The position numbers were made by a program, and so were the translations under genes. This document shows, piece after piece, positions 36,983 through 45,542 of a stretch of 64,000 nucleotides of DNA (the first letter of the stretch is position 1; the number at the start of each line of letters is the position of its first letter). This DNA is from Anaerolineae bacterium (lineage in GTDB: Bacteria; Chloroflexota; Anaerolineae; Aggregatilineales; Phototrophicaceae): contig JAJEBY010000016.1 of the NCBI GenBank assembly GCA_022822305.1, forward strand, positions 434,001 through 498,000, in the 5' to 3' direction. The notes under the pieces were generated by a model. That model was not told the DNA's origin, did no database searches, and saw only the letters and a list, made by a program, of their open reading frames with translations.

Positions 36983-38827
36983 CTAGACCAAGGTGAAGAG
37001 GTGATGGTAAACGCCTTCGCTCGCGAGCAATTCGTGGTGGCTGCCGCTCTCGATGATTTCGCCATGATCCATGACAACAATCATATCAGCGGAAGTGATC
37101 GTGCTTAAGCGGTGCGCGATAACGAAGCTGGTGCGCCCCTCCAGCAGGCGCTCGAGCGCGCTTTGGATTAGCTTTTCGGTCTGCGTATCGATATTGCTGG
37201 TGGCTTCATCCAGGATCAGGACCTGAGGGTCGGCCAGCAAGGCGCGCGCGAATGCCAGCAGTTGTCGCTGGCCAGTCGAAAGAACGGCGCCGCCTTCCAT
37301 GATATCGGTCAAATAGCCGTCCGGCAGCTGCGTGATGAATTGATGAGCGCCGACAGCTTTGGCCGCTTCCACGACTTCGGCATCGGTGGCGTCGAGACGG
37401 CCGTAGCGAATATTCTCCGTCACGGTGCCGGAAAAAAGATGCGTATCCTGGGGCACAACGCCGATCTGTCGCCGCAGGCTGTTCTGGGTCACATCGCGCA
37501 GGTCGTAGCCGTCGACGGTGACTCGTCCGTGAGTCGTGTCATAAAAGCGCATCAGCAGCTTGACCATGGTGGTTTTGCCGGCGCCGGTGTGGCCGACGAA
37601 AGCGACGGTCTGGCCGGGCGCTATTGCCAGGTCGACATGCTTGAGCACCATTTCGCCATCGCGCGCGTATTGGAAAGACACGTCTTCAAAGCGAATGTGG
37701 CCGTCGATATCCGGCAGTTCTTCGGCGTCGACGCGATCGCGGATGCTGACGGGGTGGTCCATCAATTTGAAGATGCGGTAGCCCGAGGCGATGACCGATT
37801 GCAGCAGATTGAAGCGGCGAGCCAGCATGCGGATGGGGAAAAAGAACTGTTGGATGTAGAGGATGAAGGCCAGCAGCACGCCGACCGTGATGCGATCTTC
37901 CAGCACCAGCATGCCGCCGACGAAGATCAGCGCGCCGGTAGCGACGCCGCCAATCAATTCGACGGTGGGATAGAACAAGCTGGCGATCAAAGTGGCCCGA
38001 GCGTTCGCCTTCCTGCTCGCCATGTTGATGCCTTGCGCGAAGCGGTCGTAGTTGTAAGACTGGCGGGCGAAGGCCTGGGTGACGCGCACGCCGTTAAACG
38101 CCTCCGATAGCTCGGCATTGACTTTGGCATTGGAATCGGAGACGCGCAGGTAGGCGGCGCGGGCGTGGATGCGCCAGGCGTTGGCAATCACAGTGAGGGA
38201 AACCAGCACCGCGACGGCCACCAGTGAGAGCTGCAGATTGATCAGCACCATCGAAATGATGATGGCGCCGAGCATGAGCACTTCCCGAATGGTGCCGACT
38301 ACGGCAAAGGTTACCGCCTCTCGAATCACATTGACATCGCTGATGACACGGGCCAGCAGCCGCCCGACTTCGTATTGCGCGAAGAATTCAATGGACAAGT
38401 ACTGGATGTGATCGAAGAGCTGATCGCGCAGCGTCTGGATGATGGTTTGGCCGACTACCGCCATGTTGCCGAGCTGAATGCGAAAGCCGATAAATCCCAG
38501 GATCTGAATGAAGACGAAGCCGGCCACGCCAAATATCACCACCGACATATCGCGTTGTCGCATGCCTTCATCGATGGCCCAGCCGATGAGCGGCGGGCTG
38601 ACAACATTCGCCAAAACGCTGAAGAGCATGGCGAAGGTAGCCACGGATAATCCGCGACGATGCGGACGCAAATACGAGAAGAGACGTGAAGTGACATTCC
38701 GATCGAAGCCGGGTTTATGATCGTCGTCGATCTCGAGGATAGTCGGTTCTTTATCGTTCTTGGCGTTGGCTTTGGCAACGCGTTGAGAAGCGTTTTTTTT
38801 CACTGCGGCAATCCATTCCAGCGTCAA
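36983..38827 (-). CDS. ABC exporter half-transporter, catalytic-type NBD (heterodimer partner)
   Basis: 614 residues: cytosolic N-terminal tail, six-helix ABC exporter domain (about 55-340), NBD (about 375-614). Walker A GHTGAGKTT at 412-420, catalytic Glu E541 in LILDEATSNID, switch His H572 in IAHRLST. The signature is LSTGQ (516-520) instead of LSGGQ. This is the layout of the consensus-site partner in heterodimeric exporters of the TM287/288 or BmrCD type. Its start overlaps the end of the partner gene by 4 nt, favouring equal synthesis. The substrate is unknown; drug or lipid export is usual in the family. Confidence 0.93.
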   Translation of the reverse strand: MTLEWIAAVKKNASQRVAKANAKNDKEPTILEIDDDHKPGFDRNVTSRLFSYLRPHRRGLSVATFAMLFSVLANVVSPPLIGWAIDEGMRQRDMSVVIFGVAGFVFIQILGFIGFRIQLGNMAVVGQTIIQTLRDQLFDHIQYLSIEFFAQYEVGRLLARVISDVNVIREAVTFAVVGTIREVLMLGAIIISMVLINLQLSLVAVAVLVSLTVIANAWRIHARAAYLRVSDSNAKVNAELSEAFNGVRVTQAFARQSYNYDRFAQGINMASRKANARATLIASLFYPTVELIGGVATGALIFVGGMLVLEDRITVGVLLAFILYIQQFFFPIRMLARRFNLLQSVIASGYRIFKLMDHPVSIRDRVDAEELPDIDGHIRFEDVSFQYARDGEMVLKHVDLAIAPGQTVAFVGHTGAGKTTMVKLLMRFYDTTHGRVTVDGYDLRDVTQNSLRRQIGVVPQDTHLFSGTVTENIRYGRLDATDAEVVEAAKAVGAHQFITQLPDGYLTDIMEGGAVLSTGQRQLLAFARALLADPQVLILDEATSNIDTQTEKLIQSALERLLEGRTSFVIAHRLSTITSADMIVVMDHGEIIESGSHHELLASEGVYHHLFTLV

Positions 38828-40737
38828 CGTTTGGTAATGCGTCCGGCGAGACGATCGATCAGTTCACGGAATTGCTGAGTGGACCGTCGATCATCGAGTG
38901 GGATTTTGATCGTGCCAGCGATGATGGCTTCACGGCGCACGCGCTCCTGCTCCTCCAATTGCAGTCGATAGATTTCTTCATACAAGCCGCCATCTTCCAG
39001 CAGGGTCTGGTGTGTGCCATGTTGGATGATTTCACCTTCTCGAAGCACGACGATCTGATCGGCTTTGAGGATGGTGCTCATACGCTGGGCGATGACAAAG
39101 GTTGTGCGCCCCTCCATCACGTGATCCAGCGCTTGCTGGATGAGATGTTCGGTTTGGGTATCGACGCTGCTGGTGGCATCGTCGAGGATGAGAATGCGCG
39201 GATCGATCAGCAGGGCGCGGGCGATGGCGACGCGTTGCTTTTGCCCGCCCGACAAGGTAACGCCGCGCTCGCCCACCATAGTTTGATAACCTTCCGGAAA
39301 TTCGGAAATGAAGTCGTGAGCGTTGGCGGCCTTGGCGGCATTAACGATTTGCGCCAGCGAGGCCTCCGGATTGCCGTAGGCGATGTTTTCTTCAATGGTG
39401 GCGGAGAATAACAGCGACTGCTGCATGACGACGCCGACTTGGCCTCGCAGGCAATCGAGATCAAAATCGCGCACATCAATGCCGTCGATCAAGACGCGAC
39501 CGTCTGTGACGTCATAGAAGCGCGGGATCAAATTGGCGATAGTGGTTTTGCCAGCGCCGGTCAGTCCGATGATGGCGATGATCTCGCCCGGTTTCACTTC
39601 CAGATCGATATCGCGCAAGACGGCATAATTGGAGGTGGTGTATTGCGTTGAGACCCTTTCGAAGCGAACGTGGCCTTTGATTTCGGGCTTGAGCGCGTCG
39701 GACTTGCTGGTCACCAACTCCGGCTCGTCGAGAATCTGAAAGACGCGTTCTCCGCTGGCGACGGCCTGCGTCGCCAACAGTATGATAAAGCCGATGAAGC
39801 GCAGTGGCTGCGCCAAGAGCAAAACGTAGGCGTTGAAGGTGACGATGAGGCCGACGGTGATATTGGCCATGCCGCGGGATTCCAGCCAGCCGCCGAAGAG
39901 CAAGACCAAGGCTGTGGACATGGCGGCGAGAAAGGCGCTGGCCGGCAAGAAGGAAATCCACTGGCGGATGAAATCAAGCTGCTCGACGTACAGGCGGCCG
40001 TTTTCAGCATGGAATCGCTTGATTTCGTGCTGCTCGCGGGCGAAGACGCGCACGACTTCTGCGCCGAGCGCGTTTTCTTGAATGTGGTTGGAGAGCGCCT
40101 GCATGCGGTCCATCACCTGTTTCCAGCGCGGATGCACACGCATCACAAATCGATGCGAAAACATGGCTAGTGGAATCAGCGGGGTGAAAGCAATCAGAGC
40201 CAGCGCCGGGCTGGTCGCGACCATAATGGCAATCACGCCGATCAACAGAATCAGAACATTCAAGCCGTCCATCAAGCCGAAGGCGAAATAGCGCTGGATT
40301 TCGTTGACATCGCTGATGGCGCGCGTGATGATGGTGCCGACCTGGGCGTTGTCGTGGTAGGTGAAGGACTGTTGCTGGACCTTGTCGTATATCTGATTGC
40401 GAATATCGTAAGAGACGTAGTGCGAGAGCCGCTCGCCGTAAAAGCGCCCGAAAAAGGCGGCCAGTCCGTGCGCGAGGCCGAGGCCCGCAACCAACAGCCC
40501 GGCCCGCAGCATAAAGTCGCTGTCTTGCTTGGCGATGCCGATGTCCACAACGTCTCGCAGGATGTACGGCACGACGATGGAGAGGAGATTGCTGCCGATA
40601 ATGCCCAGCGAGGCTATGAGCACCCAAAGCCGGTACTTCAGCAAATAAGCCATGAGCCGCCGCCAGATGGCAAATGCCGATTGTCTGGCGCGCTTTGATT
40701 TTGTTGTTGGCCTGGGCTTGGCCGAGGCGTATGCCAT
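38824..40737 (-). CDS. ABC exporter half-transporter, degenerate NBD (heterodimer partner)
   Basis: 637 residues from the ATG at 40735-40737, with GGAG upstream; a TTG start 24 codons earlier is possible. Six membrane helices, then an NBD with Walker A GLTGAGKTT and a normal LSGGQ. The catalytic Glu is replaced by Asp (LILDDATSSVD, D520) and the switch His by Gln (VIAQRMST, Q551). These are the two classic changes of a degenerate ATP site. Paired with LSTGQ from the other subunit, they make one inactive and one active composite site. The two genes overlap by 4 nt. Confidence 0.93.
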   Translation of the reverse strand: MAYASAKPRPTTKSKRARQSAFAIWRRLMAYLLKYRLWVLIASLGIIGSNLLSIVVPYILRDVVDIGIAKQDSDFMLRAGLLVAGLGLAHGLAAFFGRFYGERLSHYVSYDIRNQIYDKVQQQSFTYHDNAQVGTIITRAISDVNEIQRYFAFGLMDGLNVLILLIGVIAIMVATSPALALIAFTPLIPLAMFSHRFVMRVHPRWKQVMDRMQALSNHIQENALGAEVVRVFAREQHEIKRFHAENGRLYVEQLDFIRQWISFLPASAFLAAMSTALVLLFGGWLESRGMANITVGLIVTFNAYVLLLAQPLRFIGFIILLATQAVASGERVFQILDEPELVTSKSDALKPEIKGHVRFERVSTQYTTSNYAVLRDIDLEVKPGEIIAIIGLTGAGKTTIANLIPRFYDVTDGRVLIDGIDVRDFDLDCLRGQVGVVMQQSLLFSATIEENIAYGNPEASLAQIVNAAKAANAHDFISEFPEGYQTMVGERGVTLSGGQKQRVAIARALLIDPRILILDDATSSVDTQTEHLIQQALDHVMEGRTTFVIAQRMSTILKADQIVVLREGEIIQHGTHQTLLEDGGLYEEIYRLQLEEQERVRREAIIAGTIKIPLDDRRSTQQFRELIDRLAGRITKR

Positions 40738-40957
40738 GCGATTAACTCCGCGGCGGCTGGAATAAGGTGGATGTTTCTCGCCGATTGCGCGCCGATAAAC
40801 GGTCTTCAAAGCTACGCGATGACCGGCGCGTCAGAAACAGACGATAAAATTTAATCGGCATTGGGTAGGGAATACGGGTTTGATTGACTCTGGATTTCCT
40901 GCCCGGATACATGAAAATCATTGTATAAGAATTGTGTAACGTGAAAAGGGAAAGTCG

Positions 40958-41722
40958 ATGTCAAATCCCAAACCGGTGGCCTTGCAGTTGTATTCGGTGC
41001 GTGAGTTTCTCGACCAGGACTTCGAAGGTATCGTGCGTCAGGTAGCGGATATGGGTTACGTTGGCGTCGAACCTTACGGCGGCATGCCCGGGGGATTGAC
41101 AGAGGCGGCCAGCCTGTTCGCGGAACTTGATCTGGAAATCTGCAACTGTCACATAGGTTTTCCGGATGACGCCAACAAGGATGCGGTGCTGGCGGCTGCG
41201 GACGCCTTCGGCTTGAAGCGCGTGGCGGTTGCGTACCTGCCGCCGGACGAATTCGCTAGCCTGGACTCCATCAAGCGGACTTGCGAGCGCCTCAACGGCG
41301 CCGGCCAATTCGCGAGCGCCAATGGTTTGCAGTTGGGCTACCACAATCACTGGTGGGAATTTCAGCATCTGAACGGCCAGTCGACGCTGGAGGTCATGCT
41401 GCAAGAATTGGATGAAGCGATATTCCTGGAAATCGATACCTATTGGGTGCAAGTGGGCGGAGTGGATGTGATCGAAGCGCTGCAGCAAGCGGGATCTCGC
41501 GCGCCCTTGATTCACCTCAAGGACGGGTCGCTGGACAAGGACGATGCGATGACGGCGGTCGGTTCCGGCAAAATGAATGTGCCGGCGATTATCGACGAGA
41601 CCGCCGAGACGGCCGAATGGCATATTGTCGAGCTGGATCGCTGCGATGGCGATATGCTGCAGGCGGTGCAAGACAGCTATACTTATTTGACGACAAACCG
41701 ATTGGCGCGCGGTAAAATCTAG
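40958..41722 (+). CDS. Sugar phosphate isomerase/epimerase family protein (xylose-isomerase-like TIM barrel)
   Basis: 254 residues. N-terminal ALQLYSVREFLDQDFEGIV and the barrel motifs VGVEPYGG, GYHNHWWEF, FLEIDTYWVQVGG and PLIHLKDGS are typical of the AP_endonuc_2/IolE-like superfamily. Conserved Glu, His and Asp residues supply a divalent metal site. The exact substrate is unknown. GGGAAAG precedes the ATG. It is first in a plus-strand trio with the Ldh-like protein (42 nt gap) and the Sec protein (47 nt gap after that). Confidence 0.85.
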   Translation: MSNPKPVALQLYSVREFLDQDFEGIVRQVADMGYVGVEPYGGMPGGLTEAASLFAELDLEICNCHIGFPDDANKDAVLAAADAFGLKRVAVAYLPPDEFASLDSIKRTCERLNGAGQFASANGLQLGYHNHWWEFQHLNGQSTLEVMLQELDEAIFLEIDTYWVQVGGVDVIEALQQAGSRAPLIHLKDGSLDKDDAMTAVGSGKMNVPAIIDETAETAEWHIVELDRCDGDMLQAVQDSYTYLTTNRLARGKI

Positions 41723-41764
41723 ATTCGCGACGGCGAGAACGACGGCAAGAATGGCGGGTGACAG

Positions 41765-42748
41765 ATGAAGGTAAAAGTCGACGAATTGCGCCGGGTGGCG
41801 CAACGGGCGATCCAACAGCAAGGCTTCGGCGTATCCGATGCGGAGGTCATGCTCGAGATCATCATGTACGCGCAGCTGCGCGGCAACAACCAGAATGTCA
41901 TCAAGCTGCTGGGAGCGGGCATGCCCGCCCATCCCGATGCCGGCGAAATCAAGCTAGTCAAAGAGACGAAACTTTCGGCGTTGATTGATGGCGGCTGGAA
42001 CCAGGGCATGGTGGTGATGTCGCGGGCGACTGAGATCGCGATTGACAAAGCCAAGGCACACGGATTCGGCATCGTCGGGACGCGGCGCACCAATTCGCCC
42101 ACGGGCGCGATCGGCTATTACGCTCGCCGGATCGCCTATGAAGGCATGTTGGGTTTTGTCTTCTCCGGGTCGATGGAATTGATGGCGATGCACGGTTCAT
42201 ACGAAGCCTTCCTGGGCACAAATCCGCTGGCGATTGGGATTCCTGCCGACGACAAACCGATCGTCTTCGATATGGCGACGGCCGCGATCGCCTATTACGG
42301 CATTGTATTGGCGGATGCTGAAGGCGAATCGATTCCGCCAGGCGTCGCATACGATAGCGAAGGCCGGTTGACGACCGATCCCGCCAAAGCGCTGTCCGGG
42401 GCCATCAAGGCTTTCGGCGGCTACAAAGGCGCGGCGTTGGCATTCATCGTAGAGATTCTGGCGCGGCCTCTGGTGGGCGCGACGCGCGCGGACGATGGCA
42501 AGAAGCTGGATTGGGGCAACGTCATATTTGCGATTGACCCCGAGCTGCTGGCCGATGATTTGGCGAGTTTTCGCGCTGGCGTCAGCGACCTGATTACGCG
42601 GGTCAAGGCCACCAAGAAATTGCCGGGCGTCGATGAGATTCTGGCGCCGGGTGAACGGGGCGACCGCTTCTATGAGCGAGTCATGGCTGACGGCGAAATC
42701 GAGTTGGACGATGATGTCTGGCGTGAATTGCAGTCAATTGCAAGCTGA
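41765..42748 (+). CDS. Ldh (malate/L-lactate dehydrogenase, YlbC-type) family oxidoreductase, active-site variant
   Basis: 327 residues. The NAD(P)-binding fold of the Ldh_2 family is clear: LGTNPLAIGIPADD, FDMATAAIA, SIPPGVAYDSEGRLTTDP and FGGYKGAALAFIVEILARPLVGA. Two catalytic landmarks are altered. The usual RGHDSHG block reads RGNNQN (39-44). The SNHFG segment holding the catalytic His reads TNSPTG, with Pro112 where His is expected. The enzyme may use another acid/base, another substrate class, or be non-catalytic. It is the middle gene of the selenoprotein trio. Confidence 0.82.
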   Translation: MKVKVDELRRVAQRAIQQQGFGVSDAEVMLEIIMYAQLRGNNQNVIKLLGAGMPAHPDAGEIKLVKETKLSALIDGGWNQGMVVMSRATEIAIDKAKAHGFGIVGTRRTNSPTGAIGYYARRIAYEGMLGFVFSGSMELMAMHGSYEAFLGTNPLAIGIPADDKPIVFDMATAAIAYYGIVLADAEGESIPPGVAYDSEGRLTTDPAKALSGAIKAFGGYKGAALAFIVEILARPLVGATRADDGKKLDWGNVIFAIDPELLADDLASFRAGVSDLITRVKATKKLPGVDEILAPGERGDRFYERVMADGEIELDDDVWRELQSIAS

Positions 42749-42795
42749 CGCCTGGTAAATGAGGGACACGACTGAGTTTTGGATAAGGCCAGCAA

Positions 42796-43545
42796 ATGAG
42801 CGACAAGAGCCTTTTGGAACGTTATAACTACGACGAGTTTGTCCCGGACAAGTTCATGCCCTGGATGCGCTTTGCCGAGAGTCCGGAGCTGGGTGTGGCG
42901 GCGCCGGATTTCCCGCTGTGGCAGTTGGACGATGGCGCCGAGACGTCATTGAAGGCGTGGTGGTCAAAGCATCAGTTTTTGGTGGTGGAGTTCGGCAGCT
43001 TCACCTGACCGTATTGTGGGATGGCGGGCCCATCCATGAATGAAGTGGCGCGCAAATACGCGGAGCACAATGTCGCGTCGATCTTCTTGTATACCAATGA
43101 AGCGCACCCGGCCGAGCGCTTTCCCCATCTGACATCCATGGAACAGAAGTTCGAGCATGCCGCGGCGCTGCGCGACGATCTGGGAGTAACGCGGCCGATA
43201 TTGCTTGATGCGCTGGACGGCGCCTGTCACCGCGCCTATGGCAGCATGCCCAATATGACCTGGATTTTCAATCGCGCCGGACATGCCATATACAAATCCG
43301 ACTGGACCGATGCCAACAGCGTCGATAATGCGCTGGGCTACACCATCGATGTTGCCAAGCGGCGGCGCGCTCGCGAGACGCTGGCGCCGTTCAACGTGCA
43401 GCGGATCGATTATCGCGATGCCGATCGGATGGCGTTTTTCAATGGGCTGAAGCGAAACGGCCGGCAGGCGGTGGATGATTTTATCGCCGCGTTTGGTCCG
43501 CCGCCGGATGGATTCGACTCGGACTCAGACGACGATGCCGATTGA
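42796..43545 (+). CDS. Iodothyronine-deiodinase-like thioredoxin-fold selenoprotein (in-frame TGA = Sec71)
   Basis: 249 residues if the TGA at 43006-43008 is read as selenocysteine. The halves are in the same frame and form one domain. Around the TGA the protein reads VVEFGSFT-U-PYCGMAGP, matching the deiodinase active site FGSCTUP and also a UxxC redox pair (U71, C74). Downstream FLYTNEAHPAERF matches the deiodinase YIEEAHPSD block (E102, H104). A later ILLDALDGACHRAYGSMPN matches the family's thioredoxin-fold C-terminal half. AAGG lies 7 nt before the ATG. A SECIS-like hairpin follows. Its last 21 nt overlap the convergent gene. sel genes are not in the window. Alternatives are a stop mutation or two short ORFs, both unlikely. 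Confidence 0.88.
43019..43035 (+). promoter_or_regulatory. Candidate bacterial SECIS element
   Basis: GGATGG and CCATCC form a 6-bp stem around the loop CGGGC. There are 16 nt between the TGA and the loop, and G is the second loop base. Both agree with published bacterial SECIS rules (UGA-to-loop distance about 16-37 nt, a G in the first two loop positions). The element is also protein-coding. Confidence 0.7.
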
Positions 43546-45102
43546 CGGAATCATCCGCTCGTAGATGACGCCCGCCCGTCCGCGCCGATCGGATGGTCTG
43601 TTCGCCAAGCCGCCGTCCAAGAAGAGGTGAGACGAGCCTTCGCCGCTGAGATTGAGGGCGTCGCGGGCGCCTTGCTCCAATAGAAACTCGGATATTTCAT
43701 CCAAGGTTGCGCCGGCGCTGTCGTCTGGCGTGCTGGCCGCGGGATCGCAGCCGTCGACCGAAACCAGAAGCAGATTGCCATCGGCTCTGATGCCCAACGC
43801 CGTGCGGGCTTTGCGTTGCTCGGACGCGCTCAGACTCATATTGACCGGCGTGATGCCGACGACGTGCTGCCCATCGAGCATTCTGCTGGCCCAGAATTCT
43901 TCACGTTCGGGCGCCTGTTCCAGGAGTGGTTGCCCATCTTGCAGTAGAATGGGACCGGCTTGAATGCCGGAGGCAATTGACCACTCGTCGTCGGCAAACT
44001 CGTATTCGACCCAGGCGTCGTTGACGATTTTGTCTTGCGCGTCCGTTGGAAGAGCGCTTTCGGCGATGGACAGGATGAAGCCATTTTGTGGAATGTGCAA
44101 ACCGCCGCCGCGCTTCCAACTGACGATCTGCCGATTGACAATGGTGTATTCGGTGCAAGCTGGCGACGTGGGCGTGCGGTCAAGCGGGCGATCCCGATCA
44201 GCGAGATGGCCGGCGCGCGTGTAAATGGAGATTGGCTGCGGCAGACGCGGATTGAGGTGAAACCGGTAGTCTCCCGCATCGTCCGGACGCAGGGCAAGTT
44301 CCCCGGGCAGGACGAGACTGATATCCGCCATGCTCATGATGCGCGCATGCCAGCGTTCGCCGTCAAACAGCAGGCAGCCGCGGCGATAAATTGGCGGGCG
44401 CAGAATAGTGCCCTCGGATACCATCAAGCCGATGGCATCGCCATAGCCGGAATGAGAGCTTACCAGGTCATCATGCTCGTGCAGGAAGTGCGAGGTATTG
44501 AAGACGGCGGATCGCTCGTGATTTTGTATGAAGCGCCGGATAAAATCGCAGCGCCCGATGCGGACGAAATTGCGCCGGATATCGAAGTCTTGGAAGATTC
44601 GCGGCGCGTAGGTGCCTCGCTCGATATTGGGATACAGGTCTAGTTGAATCGATTCTTCCAGCCAGCGCGTCATCGTATCCGCGCGGACTTGCCAGGCGTC
44701 GTTGCCCTCCGGAATCTCGCAGCGCCAATCGTAAGTGTCGCTGATGAATTCGTGAAGTTGCAGCCAGCCATTGGTCAAGAGCTGGCGCAGGACGCAGGTG
44801 ATAAAGGAATTGGCGCTGATTATGGTTTCGCCGTCAATAGTGTAATCAAGCCCGGGAAAGGTGCTCGCGGCGCGGCGATCGGTCTGCATGGCGGTCCAGG
44901 TCATGATGTGGGGAGCCTTCTCGCCACGGGCCCGGGCGCGAGCGTAGTGCATGCGCGCAATATCCTGCTGGCGGATATAGCTGCTCATCGGATGCAGGTC
45001 TTCGAATCGTAGTTTTTCCGGCGGAATCTCGACCAGGTGATAGGTCGACCAACTGCCGTCTTGGTGTTCTACGCGCTGATTCTGATATCGCATTTTAGCC
45101 AT
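43525..45102 (-). CDS. Phosphodiester glycosidase (NAGPA-like) family protein with large N-terminal region
   Basis: About 525 residues. The C-terminal ~100 residues match the phosphodiester glycosidase (NAGPA/DUF2233) domain: RTALGIRADGNLLLVSVDG, DEISEFLLEQGARDALNLSGEGSSHLFLDG, and a terminal IPSIGIVV. The N-terminal ~300 residues are not a family I recognise; no signal peptide is visible. Starts are ambiguous: ATG 45102, ATG 45093, or a TTG at 45129. The 3' end overlaps the selenoprotein gene by 21 nt on the opposite strand. The small membrane protein gene is immediately upstream. Confidence 0.72.
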   Translation of the reverse strand: MAKMRYQNQRVEHQDGSWSTYHLVEIPPEKLRFEDLHPMSSYIRQQDIARMHYARARARGEKAPHIMTWTAMQTDRRAASTFPGLDYTIDGETIISANSFITCVLRQLLTNGWLQLHEFISDTYDWRCEIPEGNDAWQVRADTMTRWLEESIQLDLYPNIERGTYAPRIFQDFDIRRNFVRIGRCDFIRRFIQNHERSAVFNTSHFLHEHDDLVSSHSGYGDAIGLMVSEGTILRPPIYRRGCLLFDGERWHARIMSMADISLVLPGELALRPDDAGDYRFHLNPRLPQPISIYTRAGHLADRDRPLDRTPTSPACTEYTIVNRQIVSWKRGGGLHIPQNGFILSIAESALPTDAQDKIVNDAWVEYEFADDEWSIASGIQAGPILLQDGQPLLEQAPEREEFWASRMLDGQHVVGITPVNMSLSASEQRKARTALGIRADGNLLLVSVDGCDPAASTPDDSAGATLDEISEFLLEQGARDALNLSGEGSSHLFLDGGLANRPSDRRGRAGVIYERMIPSIGIVV

Positions 45103-45130
45103 CCGAACCAGAATATGAATGTCGCACAAT

Positions 45131-45412
45131 TCAACTATACCGCTTGACCTTCGGCAGGAAAAGTCGCGCCTGGGCGCAAACGCGCAATTCTTCGGCCATT
45201 CTGTGGCAAAGGAAAATGCCCACCACGGCGACGCTGACGCCGACGACGGCGGGACTGGCGGCCCGGTAAACTTCGGTGAAGATGTCGTTGGGGTGAGTGA
45301 CTTGCCCGATGGCTCGACTGCCGGGTATGGGCAGAACCGCCAGAACCAGTACCGCGCTCAGCATCCCCAGCAGCAGCGGCAGGACGACGAATTGCTGACG
45401 AAATGTCTTCAT
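45131..45412 (-). CDS. Small membrane protein of unknown function
   Basis: 93 residues with two hydrophobic segments, VVLPLLLGMLSAVLVLAVLP (about 9-28) and ASPAVVGVSVAVVGIFLC (about 52-69). The loop between them is probably extracytoplasmic and the basic tail cytoplasmic. A good ribosome-binding site (AGAGGA, 8 nt before ATG) supports it as real. It ends 28 nt before the likely start of the phosphodiester-glycosidase-like gene and may be cotranscribed. Family not recognised. Confidence 0.65.
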   Translation of the reverse strand: MKTFRQQFVVLPLLLGMLSAVLVLAVLPIPGSRAIGQVTHPNDIFTEVYRAASPAVVGVSVAVVGIFLCHRMAEELRVCAQARLFLPKVKRYS

Positions 45413-45542
45413 TGCTCATTCCTCTCCGCATCGAAAGCGTTAGTGGATTCATTCGCATGCATTGTAGGAATGAGTTGTAAAACGTCTTTTGCCGAGTGGA
45501 TAAAAATTATTGTAGGCAGATTAGACTTTGCTGAGCGCGGCG

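Noticed and set aside
43006-43008. TGA as a true stop or pseudogene lesion
   Set aside because: Both flanks stay in one frame and align with deiodinase motifs. The TGA falls exactly at the Sec site and a SECIS-like hairpin follows.
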